This document shows, one piece after another, positions 13,623 to 26,143 of a stretch of 64,000 bases of DNA (positions are counted from its first letter, which is position 1; each line of letters begins with the position of its first letter). The DNA is from Aquanectria penicillioides. Lineage: Eukaryota; Ascomycota; Sordariomycetes; Hypocreales; Nectriaceae. The notes beneath the pieces are model-generated. The model was not told where the DNA came from. It saw only the letters and a program-made list of their open reading frames with translations, and did no database searches. Both the position numbers and the translations under genes were made by a program. Location: assembly GCA_003415625.1 (NCBI GenBank), contig PYIU01000002.1:5084001-5148000 (forward strand), given 5' to 3'.

Positions 13623-15792
13623 GCAAGTCAGTCAGATAGCAGGCAAGCCAAGAAAGCGAGCGGCAGCGAGGGGAGGCGACTATGGAAATGGCAACGGCAG
13701 GGAGGAGAAGGGGCTGGTGGGTGCGGCTGTAATTAGGTTGTACAAGTTGGGACAACCTTGGAGATGAATTGGGGAATAGCGAATGGATTATTCCCCGCTG
13801 CCGTGGTCCAGCCTGTTTTTTGAGGATCTATCCACCTCCACCCCAATCATGAACTTGGTACATAACGCACATTTTTGCAATCTATCACCCGAGGGCTCCG
13901 GGTCCGACGGTGACGGCCACGCGAAACGTGCACGGCGCAATATACGCACGCACGCACATGCACATACGTACATACGTCGGCTCTCACTCATACACTCTCT
14001 CACACATACTCTCCCACGCTCTTACACCCACGGGCGTTTCTCCATGTGTCTGGGTGTACCCCGGTAGGTATGTGGTACGTAGTATAGCGCGTTCGCGCTC
14101 CCGTTGACACTGATGACGTGCCGTTCCCATGGCTTTTATTTTTGATTTGCTTCGCCATGCTAGGCTCCTCTGGCCGCGGTTGGCTGCTTTAATTTACGAT
14201 ACATGTATGTACATACATACGTACGCACATATGCGAATTGCTTGGTCGGGGAGCGATGCTTGGCCCACGACGGGGCTGTATGCAAGTTGAGAGGGTGAAA
14301 AAAAAACCAAGAAAAAAAAGAAAGGCAAACGCTTCCCGGGCGAGGCGCACCACGGCATGACTTTACCACCACGCACGGCATACTCAGCCCTGCGTTGCGT
14401 TTCGGCTTTGGCTGGGACTGGCTGCGATTTCCAGTTGTGGCCCTCAGTCTTTGAAGTTTCGTTACAAAAAACCACCCGGTCCCAGCCAGACCATAGGTGC
14501 AGGCACAGGGACTTCGTACAGGCACAGACGCAAGACCGGGTCCCAGATGCACTCCGCTGTGGGCAATGGACAGGGAGGCGAATGAGCTTTTGCATCATCG
14601 TCGTCTCGCAGTTGATTGTTTTGTTTCCCGTAAAAGCACCACCAGCAGGCCCCCGGCAGCGGCAGTAGCAGCAGTAGCAGCAGTAGCAGCGGCATCACCA
14701 GCAAGCCTCAAGAAGCAACAACCAGCATCAATCCGTGGGGGGGAGCACTGGTACCTCGTACATACTTTCGCACAAGGCACGGCGGCGCTTTGACTCGCCG
14801 CCTTGCCCGAGACGTCGATGTCTTCATTTCCCTCGGGGCGCCAGTTTGTCTTTGTGTCGTCAGATTTTTGCGTCGGCGCTGGCACCACGCCAAAACCGAA
14901 CAAAAGAAAGAATTCCCAAGGTTCCGGTTGTCAGGTCCCGTTGGACGGTTTTATTAGTGGACAGGTTTAGTGAACAGGTTAGTGAACAGCCAGCTGGACC
15001 AGCCCTGCAACAGCGCACACCCCTGTCTCATCCTCGCCTGCCCAGGACGTCGTCGCGCCGGAACCTCGAGTATTTTGTCTGTCGACACTGCCTCTCTGGG
15101 ACTAGCCCGGTCCCTTAGACTCTTGGCTCGCCGCCTGTCCGCTATCCGAATATAATGATAATATATATATATATTTTTTTGGTTAATTTTTTCTGGGGCC
15201 TCTCCATCCTGGAAATCCACAACCCCTGGGCCCCCTGTCCATCACACTCCGCCGCCCCCGGCCAGTCCGTGGCGATCTCCAGTGTGGAGTGGGAGGGTGG
15301 TCGCGCCTGCGCCAGCGCCAGCACCAACGAACAGCGAACAGCGGCCAGTCCCAGGTACACAGCCAACCTGAACGACTTTGTAGCGGGCAGTCCCTGGAAT
15401 CCATCTTCTCATCTTCCGTCCGTCTGGCCTTGGACCAAGACAGCTCTCTCCTCCGGATCCTCTCAATTCCTCTCCCAAATTCTTCCCAGACCTTCCCGTT
15501 TACGGTTTCTATTCCCCTCTGCCGGACAGAGAACGCCAGAGTGATGTTGATCTAATTACGGCTTTTCTTCCTGTGACACGGCCGGCTTTCCCTCTCACCT
15601 GCGAGGCGAGGAGAGCCCCCGAGGAACAGCGCCCACACCCCGAAAGGAGCATCACCCACGCCAACGAGCAGCGCAGCGTCGAGCAACGCCAAACGAACAA
15701 TTTTCCCTCCCCAGGGAGCATTCAAGCAACTCTCGCCACAGGAGGCTCCTCGGGACCTCCTTTTTAATCTCTGGCGTTAGTAGGGGCCTGAG

Positions 15793-18700
15793 ATGAGCGG
15801 TTCTACCATGATTATGGCTCCGGCCGTGGAAACTTCGTCCTCTTTTTCCCGCTCTCACCCCAGCCCGAACCTGCTCTCCTTGTCCAGCCTCGACAGTCCC
15901 GCTCCGTCCTTTTCCCTGAACGACGAAAACCTCCCGAGCCTCCCGGATTTCGACGTCCCTTCCTTCAACTCCGACTTTTCCCTCGATACCTCTATCTTCT
16001 TTTCTGCAACAAAGTCTACTCCGAACCTCCCGGCCACCGTCGTCCGCGCACAAGAGGTCCCAAGCGAGAACCCTCAGACAAAGCCCCCAACCAAGAACAA
16101 GTCCAAACATGCACGAAACAGGACTGGTTCCTTGGTGGAGCGCCCTCGATGGCTTCCCAATCCCCTAGGTGGCGCAGAGTCGCAGAAGGAAGAGCCCCCC
16201 CGTCCCACGACATCTGCAGTCGACATGAGATTTGGCGCTGCATCCTCCAACTCCAACCTCAACACCACCGCAAACATCAACAGCAGTAGCAACAACAACC
16301 GCGCCCTCAAGCCCCTACACAAAAATGCCTCGACGAGCTCGTTAGTTAATTTTGCGCGGTCTTGGAGGAACTCCCGGTCGCCGTCGCCTAAGCCTGATGC
16401 ACCAAACGAGGCTAAGGAAGCCAAGGAAGAGCAAGCTGCACGTTCGCGCTCTGACAGCAGCGCCTCTGTCAAGCTGACAAAGACCCGCAAGCGCACCGGT
16501 TTGACGGCCGGGCAGACCGACAAGAACCAGTCTACTGATTCCCTCAAGGCAGCGCCCAAGGCGTTCCGTGCCAGCGGCTATTTCATCAAGAAGAAGCAGC
16601 AGCAGCAACCGCAGAAGGGCGCCGTCCTCACCAAGCTCAACACGAACACAAACAGCGGCGGTTCGGACAACAGCTGCGCTTCCTCAGCCACCAGCCTCGT
16701 ACCACCCGCGTCCACCACCACCAGCACCGACGGCCGCAACTCGCAGTCGACCCCCGTAGATACCACCGCCACCACCGCCATCACCGATGAGTCGTCAATC
16801 GAGATGCCCCAGCCTCAAACTCGCGACGCCCTCTGGTCGTCATTTAAGACGCTCGACGTGGAATTCAAAGGATTCCTCGCCAAGAGCACCGCGCAGCGCA
16901 TGACCCAGATCCAGTCGCAGGTGTTCCCCTTCCTCCGCAATACCATGAACCATGACTCCATCAAGAGGCTGTTTCCTGAAGATGTCGACCGGAGAGCCAC
17001 CATTCTCAACAAATGGTGGATTGCCATAATGGAAATGCTCGAGGGGCAGACCCCCCAGCCCCTGCCAGCTGTTGACCGCCAAATTCTGTACGATGCTGCA
17101 ACCTGGATGATGATGCGGCCAGAGTGGCGCCAGACAACGTCTTACTTTCAGCCTCTCGCTAGTCGATCTCCCGCCGAACGGGTGCGCGCCAGATCCAGTT
17201 CGACCGGTTCCTCCATGACGTCCAGCCAGGCCGCGTTCCTGGAGGAGTCGTCCGAGCACAATGTTAGGACCATGTTCGTGTCGAACCTGGTGAGGCAGAT
17301 GGCCTTTGTCGTCGAGAGGATGTCGCTGCGCCACGCTCCAATGGGCCTGGTCAACTTTGCCGGAAGGGCATGCGCCTATGCCTTCTTTTTCGCTCCTGGA
17401 GTGGCCGACATTTTGATCCGACTCTGGGGACTCTCTCCCGACCTCATTCGGCGCGTGGCTGATGAATTCGGACTGCCGCGTAGGAACAAGGGCGAAAGCG
17501 AGGACATCGTGGCGTTGTTCCCCCCAAGCCTCAGCATGTTTGGTTGGACCACTCCCAAGAGCATGTGGGATAGTCTCAAGAAGGTCCCCAAATTGCCCAT
17601 GCTGGTGTCCCGCATTCCTTGGACCGGCCCTTGGGTGTCAAGGTGGAAGGGTCGCGATACCGATCTGTTTTTCATCTTTTGCAAATACTTTCACATTCTC
17701 AGTGAGCAATTCATGCCTTCCGAGTTACCTCTGATTGAAAAGGCCAGAGCCCCCGGCTATGCTCTCATTCATGCACAGCTCCTGTTTGTTTTGGATTCTA
17801 CCATCCATCGACAGACTGCCCTTGACGGCTATGCTCAACCGCTGATTGACACGATCAATGGTCCGGATACGGCAATGACCCTGCCGCTTCCCCCGAGCAA
17901 CGTTATGAAGGGCATGTCAGAAAACAGGCTCATCATGTTGTTGAAGGATTTCCTCACCGACAACACCAAAGAGGTGGCTGGAGCTCGTCATACCTTTGCG
18001 GAGACGTTTGCAGCCTTGATGAAGGCGTCGACCCGCAAGACGTCACAGTTCAACCACACGGCTTGCTTCACGCTCTGTGATTTCCTCGAGGAGGTGTTGA
18101 TGCTGTACAGCGAGTTTGAGGAACCCGGCAGCAGGGTATACTATGTCGACTGGACGTTCTGGTTCGACGTATGCAAGAAGATCATGAGCTCCTTCAACAC
18201 CATGTCAGAAGTTCGAATGCTGTCCTTCATCTTTGGGATTTGGGATGCCATTGCTAAGGACCCTCAGCGCAAGCTGACTTTGTGCCGCGATTGGCTTCTG
18301 TCCGAAGAGACCTTCAATGACTTCTTCAACCACTGGTGCCCCATGGTTCGGGCCTATTACCACCGCTTGATTTGCTGGAGGATGTGCAGGGATGACGGGA
18401 AGAGGGATGAGGCAGACACGTGAGTCAATCTGCAAGGACCCAATTTGGAAGGCGATGGCTAACCTCGACGATAGGAAACTCTTCATCCTTGTAGCAACGC
18501 GACTCAAGACCACTTGGGCTCACTATCTCTACCTCAAGCATACTGCCGAACAGGAGGAGCGGCCTCCACCTTCGACTGCCCCGGTTCTGCCCGCTCCAGG
18601 CAAGCGCTTTATGATTATTCGGCACGAGCTGAACGCCCCCCAGCCTGGACTTTTCATGGGATTTGATGGCGCCGGCAAGCCCTCCAGCAACGACCCGGTT

Positions 18701-19552
18701 CCCGGCAACGTGATGGGGGATCTCCCGAAAAATGATGCGAAGAAGCGATGGTCATTGCTGGGCAAGGTCCTATCCCTTGGTGGACCTAGTTCTGATGAAG
18801 GATGGGACGATGAGCTCCAGGCCGTGCGCCGTGAGACGGCCGAGGGACGATCGTCGGCTTCCCCCCCACCAAAGACAGTTGTCATCAAGAATGGACGCTT
18901 CTCCGAAGACGACTCGACTATTATCTACGAGGAGCCCAAGTTTGTCTTCAAGTTCATCCTGGCCTGGCAGAACCAAGCGGCGCCCTTCCGCGACCGCTTC
19001 CTGACCCGACCTCGTCTGCCTGCCCCTGCGCACTCCCGAATTTCACCAACTTCTGGAAACAACAGTCCCCAAGTTCCATCTGGCGGGTTTACTCCTCCCA
19101 CTCGCAAGTTCTCAGGAAGCCCGCAGCTCGGAGGTCTGATCAATGGGGCTAAGAATGCCAGCCCACTCAGCTCGCCCGTCGATGAGAAGCCGCGGCGTCT
19201 CTCCCTGAGCCTGCAGCAGGCGAACAGCAAGTCGGAGATTTCGTTGCTGGACATGGTTGAGGGAAGAACAAACTCCTTTAGCCGAAAGCCTAGTCCTGCA
19301 CCATCTAGCATTGCCGGAGAGACATCCTGGAGCGGAGATCGATTTGACGAGGGCATCACTGAGCCCGTCAGGCCTGCTGGTCCTTTCACCAAGAACATGG
19401 TGTACGCAGGACGAGCGCTTGCCGAGTGGGGTCAAGTTGTGTTTGAATGCAACAACTTCGTCGAGCGCCGACGCGACGAGGGTGTCACCGACCCTGCTGA
19501 CATGGAAATTCCTATCCTCGGCGTCGAGGGATTTAGAAAGCTCGGGGCTTAA
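15793..19552 (+). CDS. UPF0592 / DUF1765 family protein
   Basis: Two exons, 15793-18419 and 18475-19552, joined by a 55-nt GT..AG intron with an internal CTAAC branch site. The product is 1234 aa. Residues 1-340 are disordered, rich in Ser, Pro, Asn and Lys with a Gln run near residue 265. From about residue 345 the chain becomes ordered and helical; roughly 510-800 matches the DUF1765 block, with aromatic-rich segments such as YAFFFAPGVADILIRLWGLS and a VDWTFWFDVCKKIMSSF stretch. The C-terminal exon is again largely Ser/Pro-rich, with a conserved end (MVYAGRALAEWGQVVFECN). The family is fungal and usually annotated as UPF0592 membrane protein; its role is unknown to me. The ATG is the first in a long open frame preceded by an in-frame stop-rich leader. 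Confidence 0.88.
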
Positions 19553-20324
19553 ACCATGCTCAAATCCTTATCCGGGCCTTGCCTAATTTGACGACTCACC
19601 TTCACAACACATAACTCATATACCCCCGGGTCACTAAAATACATCAACCGGTGGCGTTGGTAGCATTTTCTCTTTTTCATGCATAAAAACATCACATTAC
19701 ATCACTGGATGATTTTCTTCTTCCTCTACACATTTTGCATCCGATGGACATTTGGGGAACATGAACCATCATCTGACGAATCACTTGGCGTGGTCTGGTC
19801 ATGTGCTCGACATACTCGACACTAGGTTTACATATTTTTGTTTGTCCTCTATTGCGCAATATCAGCGGCGTTGGAGAAGGAGCCTACTTTGGCAGCCATC
19901 TTGCTTTGTGTTTACTTTTTTTTTTTTTTTTCCTTTCCTCGTCCTCTTTTTGTCCAACTCTCTCAGTCATTATGATTCTCCCTGGTCACCTGGGCGGCTT
20001 GGCGTGGGATTTCTTTGGATTCCCCGGAGCGGTGGAATGGAAACTTGATACATGGCCGGCAAATGGCATGCAACAACTACAGGTGTTTGTTTGGTTAACG
20101 ACGGAGGCCCGTTGTGTACATATATATATATTCTAGATTGGCAGAGGATGTGGGAACCAGTGAAATACAAAAGGATGTTCCCTCTGATACAACCTAATCG
20201 GCTTCGTGTAAAACATGGTAGTGACTGATTGCGTTTTCCCCTGAGGCATCGGGAAGCACATGAAAGTAAAAAACGACCTATCCATCCCCCAGGTCCTGGA
20301 CAGCAAACAGACTACCAATCTGCA
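19553..20324. other. Convergent 3' regions
   Basis: Shared 3' space between the DUF1765 gene (+) and the GFA-fold gene (-). It contains a T-rich tract near 19916-19934 and a TA run near 20120-20131, typical of 3' UTR or terminator sequence. No gene seen. Confidence 0.5.
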
Positions 20325-21020
20325 TTACATGCCCAGACCGGCCTTGATCTCGGCACGCCATTTACCAAGTATGGGCTTGATTGCCTCCCATCGCTTGAGC
20401 GCATCCTCCCTCAGGAGGGCCTCTCGACTGGGATAGTATTCTTCAAATTGAGGCTTCCCGTCGTCGATGGCCAAGAAGGCCCTGCGGCTGCGAGTGTAGA
20501 TGTGCACATCCGGGTTGACTTCCCACGGCTTATCGAGCGTGCCTCCACGCAGGTATGCGACGTGAGGACCGCCGTCGCCGTAGTAGTTCCACAGCCCAGC
20601 GCGACACCTCGGGCAATGCACGAGTGTAGTCCCGAAGCCCGACTGGCTGGGCAGGCAGACAGGCACCGGCCTGGAAGCGGTGCACTGCTGGCCCTGACCG
20701 TCAGCCGCGCTGTCGACGGCGACGGTGGGAGCGGCCTCGGTGGCCGAGGCGAATATGGGTATGTGGCCCGTGGGGACCAGGTCTGGGGAGGCGGGGGAGC
20801 CGGCGATGGCAGGCTTCTCCGAAGGGAGGAGGACGAGGTTGGACGACTCGATGACGGCGTTGATGGCGAAGGCAGAACCCGTCTGGCGCTGGCAGGCGGT
20901 GCAGTGGCAGCAGTGGACGATGATGGGCGGCTGCGTGAGCTTGTAGCGGATGAGGCCGCACGCGCACCCGCCGGTGAGGGGCAGGATCGCCGCGTCCTCA
21001 GCGTACGTGGATGATGCCAT
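20325..21020 (-). CDS. GFA / CENP-V-fold zinc protein
   Basis: Single exon, 231 aa. The cysteine pattern of the GFA (glutathione-dependent formaldehyde-activating, Mss4-like) family is clear: GGCACG near residue 17-22, HCCHCTACQRQTGSAFA near 36-52, and a later HCPRCRAGLW pair. These ligate the two zinc sites of the beta-tent fold. Between the second and third motifs sits a longer, Ala/Pro-rich insertion (about residues 85-135) than in compact bacterial members. Family members are often annotated as formaldehyde-activating, but most fungal paralogues have no tested substrate, so only the fold is claimed. ATG at 21020 is the first in frame. A longer open frame on the same strand in another phase is a high-GC shadow. 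Confidence 0.9.
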   Translation of the reverse strand: MASSTYAEDAAILPLTGGCACGLIRYKLTQPPIIVHCCHCTACQRQTGSAFAINAVIESSNLVLLPSEKPAIAGSPASPDLVPTGHIPIFASATEAAPTVAVDSAADGQGQQCTASRPVPVCLPSQSGFGTTLVHCPRCRAGLWNYYGDGGPHVAYLRGGTLDKPWEVNPDVHIYTRSRRAFLAIDDGKPQFEEYYPSREALLREDALKRWEAIKPILGKWRAEIKAGLGM

Positions 21021-21708
21021 GGCGATGATGATGATGCGAGCGACAAAGGGCGCGAACGCAGCCCAGAGATCCGGAGACAACGAGAAGAGATAAGATAATG
21101 GAAAGGGGCGGGATCGTAGGCGAAATACGAGAAATGTCGAGGACAGGGCGTGAACAGCAAAAGGGGGGAAGGAGAATTGAGAGAGCTGAACTCACGGGCG
21201 GCGATCAGGAGAAAAAAAAGAGAGGCAGACCAGCTGCTGCGTGTTAGTGGTTGAGCGGGGGCGCTGGCGCTGACCAGTGAGCATCGCGGACATGGCCGAA
21301 TTAGGAAGGATGCTAATCGCTCAGGTAGAGCAGGGCGCGTCGAAGTGAGGGGTTTTGGTGCCGTAAGACACGGCGGGAGGGCCGAGGAAAGCGAGGAGCC
21401 AGCGAACGCAATGGTTGAATGCGCTATTTGAAGAAAGAAACAGGGGCATGGTTGAGTTTTGAACTTGGTTCGACTTGATTTAGATGATAGCAAAGTGTTG
21501 TGCGTTGATTGCTGACTGCAAAACTGTATCGTGCTTCGCCAGCCTCGGGCGCCTGGCCCGTTCATGGCCTCATGGGTTGCACATGCCCCTTGATCTCCTT
21601 TCTCCCCTCCCAGCAATCCATTCTCTGGGCCCAAAACCATTCAAAGTGTCTCCAAGTCCATAATCTCCTGACTTATAGACGGCTGACATGATCCTGCTCC
21701 CACCTGAA
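21021..21708. other. Intergenic, promoter side of the GFA-fold gene
   Basis: Lies between two minus-strand genes. Only unsupported antisense open frames are present. No distinct motif recognised. Confidence 0.45.
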
Positions 21709-22944
21709 TTACATCCCATGAACTCTGGTTTTCGCAGCCTGGATCCCGAGACGCTTTTTTTGCCATGCTGTGACCAAGCTCAATCTCTCCTTTTGATTCC
21801 AATCGCGAAACGATTTTAGCTCGTTAATCTCCAAAGGGATGCACGAACACGAAAATTTATCTAGTCGGTAGCATAATAATTCGAGCTTCCTTGTCAGGCT
21901 TGATATGCTCCCCAAAAAGATAGGAACCTCTTCATGAAGGAAAAAACCTATGAGATTTGATGATTCTGCGCTTTGCAAGATTTTGCCTAGACTCAAGGCA
22001 CGGCAACTATTTTGAGACAGTTTGTCCATTGATGGGCAAATGCTATTTTCCTCTCTCTTCTTGCGTTGCAATAAGCTTTTCGTTATGGATCGACAGATGC
22101 CATGAATGCTCTGAAGAACCTCACGGCGTCGTTTTGTCATGGAATCTTGTTGGTGTTAGACCTGTGTGAGCTGAAGAATTCTAGAAAGCTTACCAATGAT
22201 TTGCATCTGTTGGCAACGGCCCTCATCATCTAGGCGATCGTCGCTGGATGTCATCAAGTCTCCATCCTCATTTGCGTCGAGCCTCCAAAACATGTCCCGC
22301 ATCGTCCTTTCGAATAACTCTTCATGCCCGGTTTCCCAAGCAACGAACATTTTTTTGGCCGAATCATAATTCATAATGGTTTTGCCCCAAAGCGGTTCCG
22401 TGCGGAACTCGGACTTTTTGAGGTGTTCAAGCCACGTGCTGGCCATAGGTCTCAAAACACGGGCCATGTCGTATTTGTCGGTTAAACTGCAGACCTTGAA
22501 CATGGAATTCAACGGAGGATTGCTTGGCGTCTGATCGAAAATGCCATGAACCATATCCATAAGCAGTGAAAATGCTGGAGGATCGTCGTCGAGAAGTCTA
22601 ACTTTCCAGTCCACGCCGTGCTTGGCCTCTGAAAATGGACCCGTGAGCATTTTGCGAAACACCAGTGATGCCCGACAAAGTGCGCGCGAATCAACCAGCA
22701 TTTCTTGCACTGGAGCCCTCCCAACCACTAAGCGAAGGTCGCCTTGGGGGTCAAATTTCAGGACTGTATTTTCCCCCCTTGATTGGCCGTTCACAGGTGC
22801 CGGATCTCTAGACAATGTCTCCACCGCTGACGTTGCCTCGTTAGAAGTAGCGTTCAAACGAGGCTGGGGAGGATTTCCCGTGGGTGAATATAGAGATATA
22901 CAAACCAAAAACATACCTGTGGAGTCATGTGGAGGTTTCGGCAT
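21709..22944 (-). CDS. BTB/POZ domain protein
   Basis: Two exons, 22944-22194 and 22145-21709, with a 48-nt intron (GTAAGC donor, CTAAC branch site, AAG acceptor) that keeps the frame; product 395 aa. Residues about 63-150 form a fungal-type BTB/POZ fold: FDPQGDLRLVVG, then SLVFRKMLTGPFSEA, then LLDDDPPAFSLLMDMVHG. BTB domains mediate dimerisation or Cul3 binding; the fungal expanded class is mostly uncharacterised. The C-terminal exon is basic and helical (MTKRRREVLQSIHGICRSI) and continues the usual tail of this class, which is why I join it rather than call it a separate gene. If the intron is not used, the first exon frame stops 13 codons later. A GTATGT donor just after residue 10 could mark another small intron, but its best acceptor breaks the frame. 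Confidence 0.82.
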
Positions 22945-24227
22945 GATGAATACCGTAGGTCTGCTTGTCTAGTCAGGTTGCACGGGCGAGTTTCTGGGTG
23001 CCGTGGATGTGAGATTTTATACTGAGGGGGAGGGCGATGGATAGAAAGTCGGAAGGGAGAAACAAAAATCATTTAATTAGTTGAAAAGAAAAATGCTTGT
23101 GCGTTTCTACCAGGTGCGTGGCATCTGGCGCCCGTCAGCTTTGGTTGTAAATTATAACGAGAAGAGGATGATCGCTAGCGGCAAGGTCACATAGCTGTTC
23201 TGTTGGATGGTTTTTCATCTTTTACCTAAATAAAATGTGTCTTGTTTACTGTCTTATGTTTCCATTATATACATGGTTTAACTCATTTCTTTGTGAGAGG
23301 GCACTATTTCTTAGTATTGGGTTATATATTTTGTGACTGCGGATGGCAAGAAAGGGGGGAAGCAAGAAGATCGGGAACTAGGCAATCTGTATCCATTTAG
23401 GAGGTCCTATGTAACTATAAAAAAAGAAAAAAAGAAAAAGAAAAAAGAAAGAAAGAAAGCTGCTTCCTACTGGATCTGCTACGACATTATGTAGATTGAA
23501 AGGGTAATTCAACCTTATTGTTCTTCTCCTTTGGCATCTTTTATTTTTCTCGTTATTGTGACATATCGGATCAATGACGTCCGCGGGAGGTGAGTGCCGA
23601 CCAGCGGCTGCAATTCAGAAAGCTCCGAACATGGATGATGAATCAATGGGGAATGAGCCACAAAAACATTCGTTGTCTAATTGAGCAGGCGAGCTTGAAT
23701 GGACAGAACCCCATGGACCATCCCATGGTAAACGAGAACGACGGGAGTGCCCCTCCACAGATGGGGAACAAACAGGGGGGCCATGAATCGACCAAAGCCA
23801 CAGGCACTAATGGATCAGCTACCGGCAGCAGGCCTCCAAAATGCCTTGCGAGCATGAAAGATATTTAAGCTCAGACGGAAGACTTGGTAGGGGACTCGCT
23901 TGGGGATCTTGTCGGCGTCAGCAATCGCCGTGTTCCTGGATATGTTCCTTGATACGGTTTCGGACGTGATTTCCTCCTTCCCCGCTCGCAGCTGACAGAA
24001 GCGCGGATAACGGCACCTGCACAGCCTGCACAGCCCGCACAGCCAGCCTTACGACGGCGCTATCCCCAATCGGGAAAAACCGGGGTGTCGGGAGCCAGCA
24101 ACGCCATCTTCTCGAATGGATTTCCTCTTTGACTCTTGGCAAGTCCTCAATCTCACGCATCTCACATCGATCGCGGGCTTCTATCCGTGGATACCTGTGG
24201 CCGACCGCTGCATCTCAGCGCGACAAT
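22945..24227. other. Divergent promoter region between the BTB and Zn2Cys6 genes
   Basis: About 1.3 kb. It includes an A/G-rich tract at 23418-23459. A possible tiny gene lies at 23574-23868: an ATG, a GTGAGT donor, and a downstream open frame rich in Asn, Gly and Met ending at 23868. The splice phases do not join cleanly and the peptide is not recognised, so it is not called. Confidence 0.4.
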
Positions 24228-26143
24228 ATGCCTAACACCGGCAAGCCCAGCAAGGATTGCCACCTCTGTCGCTCCAGGCGTGTCAAGGTCAGTGCTGCTA
24301 CCGCTGTGCTCCATGCTGGCCTTTTACTTGCCCATCAGGTCCCTTTTAGGACCCATCCATGTCCCCCCGTCTACAGCGCCCTCACTCACCATCGTCTCGC
24401 GGATGGCCCCCACCTTCGATTCGATAATCACCATCTGCTTCTTCTTTCTGCACATTCTGCACCTTCTGCACTTTCTAACTCATGCCTCAGTGTGACCTTG
24501 GCCGACCAGCGTGCCAGAGATGCATCAAGTATGGTGCCGAATGCCCTGGCTATCGTGACGAACAGGAGCTCGTCTTCCGCAACGCCAACCCCACCAACAT
24601 CAAGAAGCGTAAGAAGCGACCCGCGCAGGGGACCCCAACAGGGTCTGAGACAACTTCGTCTGTCGTAACATCTCCTTCATCATCAGGCACCTACTCAACC
24701 CCTTCCACCTTCCTAGATGACGACTTCGAGGGGCTGCCGATTTCCTCAGCAGCCACCTCCGTCGTCGCATTGCTGAGCGAACACATGCCAAACTCCCTTC
24801 CAAAGTCGCTCCAGCAACATTGGACCGCCCACTCAATCCCCATCCTTCTAAATGTCTATTCTACCGTTGAGTTCCTCCACGAAATATGTCGAGACAATGC
24901 CCACAATGGTCCCCTGGTCTGGGCCGCTCATCTCTTCTCGCGGACCTATGTGACAAATCTTCAGCATTCAACCGCCATGTACAAGGAATCAGCCGCCAAC
25001 ACCGACAAGGTTCTTGGAACCTATCTCGGAAAGACTCTGAGTGCTGTGCATGCCGCCCTAGCCACGCCCGAAGGAGCCTGGAGGGATGACGTTCTTGCAG
25101 CAGTATGGATTCTGGCCAACTACGAGGCAAGCATCACACTTCCTCCAACATGAGAGCAAAACTCCTAACCATGCCATAGCTGTTGATGGGCTCCATAAAT
25201 CGACTAGAGCCGCTAAGTCCATGGCATTTGCATACACGAGGCTTGTACAGCATCCTCAAGTCGAGGGGAGACGTGTGGGTGAAGGATATGAAGAATCGGG
25301 CTGCCTTTTGGCCAGCATACAACATGGTGGTAGGTCCCATCCCCAGACGAATCATATGCTGCACCAAGCTAATGTATCTCAGCAAATCCAATGCCTCCTC
25401 GTCAATACCGAGTGCCCCCCGAGTCTGACCGATGGCTCGGTATTATAAGAGACACAATGTGGCCTGGAGAGGCCGTGGCGCTACATGTAAGCGTATTCGT
25501 TACCAAGATCGCTCATGTCCAGGCTCGGATTTTCACTCTTCTTAGCGGCCGCGACTTCCCCGCTGCAACAGCCGAGTACCACGACATTATTGGGTCCATG
25601 GCCCAGGCGGAAGACGAGCTGCAGACCTTTTTCAAGACTGATACTTCGGGTGAGGAGCATGACATCTATATGCAGAACATGCACGCTGCAACGTGTGTCA
25701 AGGGGTACCACCTCTTGTTGTGTTACACAAATTTCTTGACTCACCATATTGCCTCCTTAATCCCACTTGGTGTTCTGAAGGCTTTACGCTTGCGCTGCAT
25801 ACAAATTTTGCGCAAGTCTGCACAGAGTATTATAGACAGCTTGCCTCAAACTCTCGATGTCAAGGCATTTCGGAGAGACCCATCACCCAAAGCATTGTTT
25901 GATGCGTTGAAACTAATATGGCCTCTCACTGCTGTTTACATAATGCCAACGACCCTTCCCGAACAGAAGGAGATTGCGAAGAATGCGTTGGGAATCATTG
26001 GCCGTGAGCTCGGTGTTCGGCAAGCACTCAAGGTGTATCCCTTTAACCCTAACGTGTTCCCCTTTGAGGCAAGAGAGCCTTTGCCATTAATAGAGGATGA
26101 AGAATATGTGCCAATCCACGATCTCGCATCCTTGGTCAATTAA
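24228..26143 (+). CDS. Zn2Cys6 fungal transcription factor, interrupted by a one-base frameshift
   Basis: Nuclear DNA-binding regulator. Exons: 24228-24287, 24491-25126, 25180-25329, 25383-26143. The binuclear zinc cluster has all six Cys (C11, C14, C21, C28, C31, C38, spacing 2-6-6-2-6); intron 1 splits it after residue 20. A Lys/Arg stretch (KKRKKRP) follows and can act as a nuclear signal. The rest resembles the fungal-specific regulatory region: ANYELLMGSINRLEPLSPWHL, then TECPPESDRWLGI, then a long helical C-terminus. Intron 2 has a GC donor (GCAAGC) instead of GT. In exon 4 the frame shifts by one base inside a run of six C at 25415-25420; one more C would restore the conserved reading, so I treat the gene as probably intact in the organism. 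About 532 aa if so. Its target is unknown; it faces the BTB gene across a shared promoter. Confidence 0.8.

Larger units (their letters stand above)
7045..15792. other. 8.7-kb gene-poor region
   Basis: I read both strands and found no frame with a recognisable domain, signal peptide or convincing exon chain. It holds many simple repeats: a GA tract (7405-7442), a CTG run (7929-7953), CA/CG dinucleotide tracts (13575-13620), ACGC/ACAT tetramers (13945-13976 and 14198-14232), AGCAGT-type triplets (14655-14695) and a TA tract (15160-15175). The last 650 bases are pyrimidine-rich and probably form the promoter and 5' leader of the DUF1765 gene at 15793; the first few hundred are the promoter of the PhoD-like gene. 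The rest may be long regulatory DNA or non-coding RNA, which sequence alone cannot decide. Confidence 0.5.

Noticed and set aside
20411..21640. 409-codon open frame overlapping the GFA-fold gene
   Set aside because: Same strand, other phase; Ser/Pro/Arg-rich shadow produced by high GC over a clearly conserved gene.
22863..22915. Small intron after residue 10 of the BTB protein
   Set aside because: A good donor exists, but the best acceptor shifts the frame to an early stop; the unspliced frame is open.
23574..23868. Possible small gene between the BTB and Zn2Cys6 genes
   Set aside because: The ATG and donor look good but no acceptor joins the open frame in phase, and the peptide is unrecognised.
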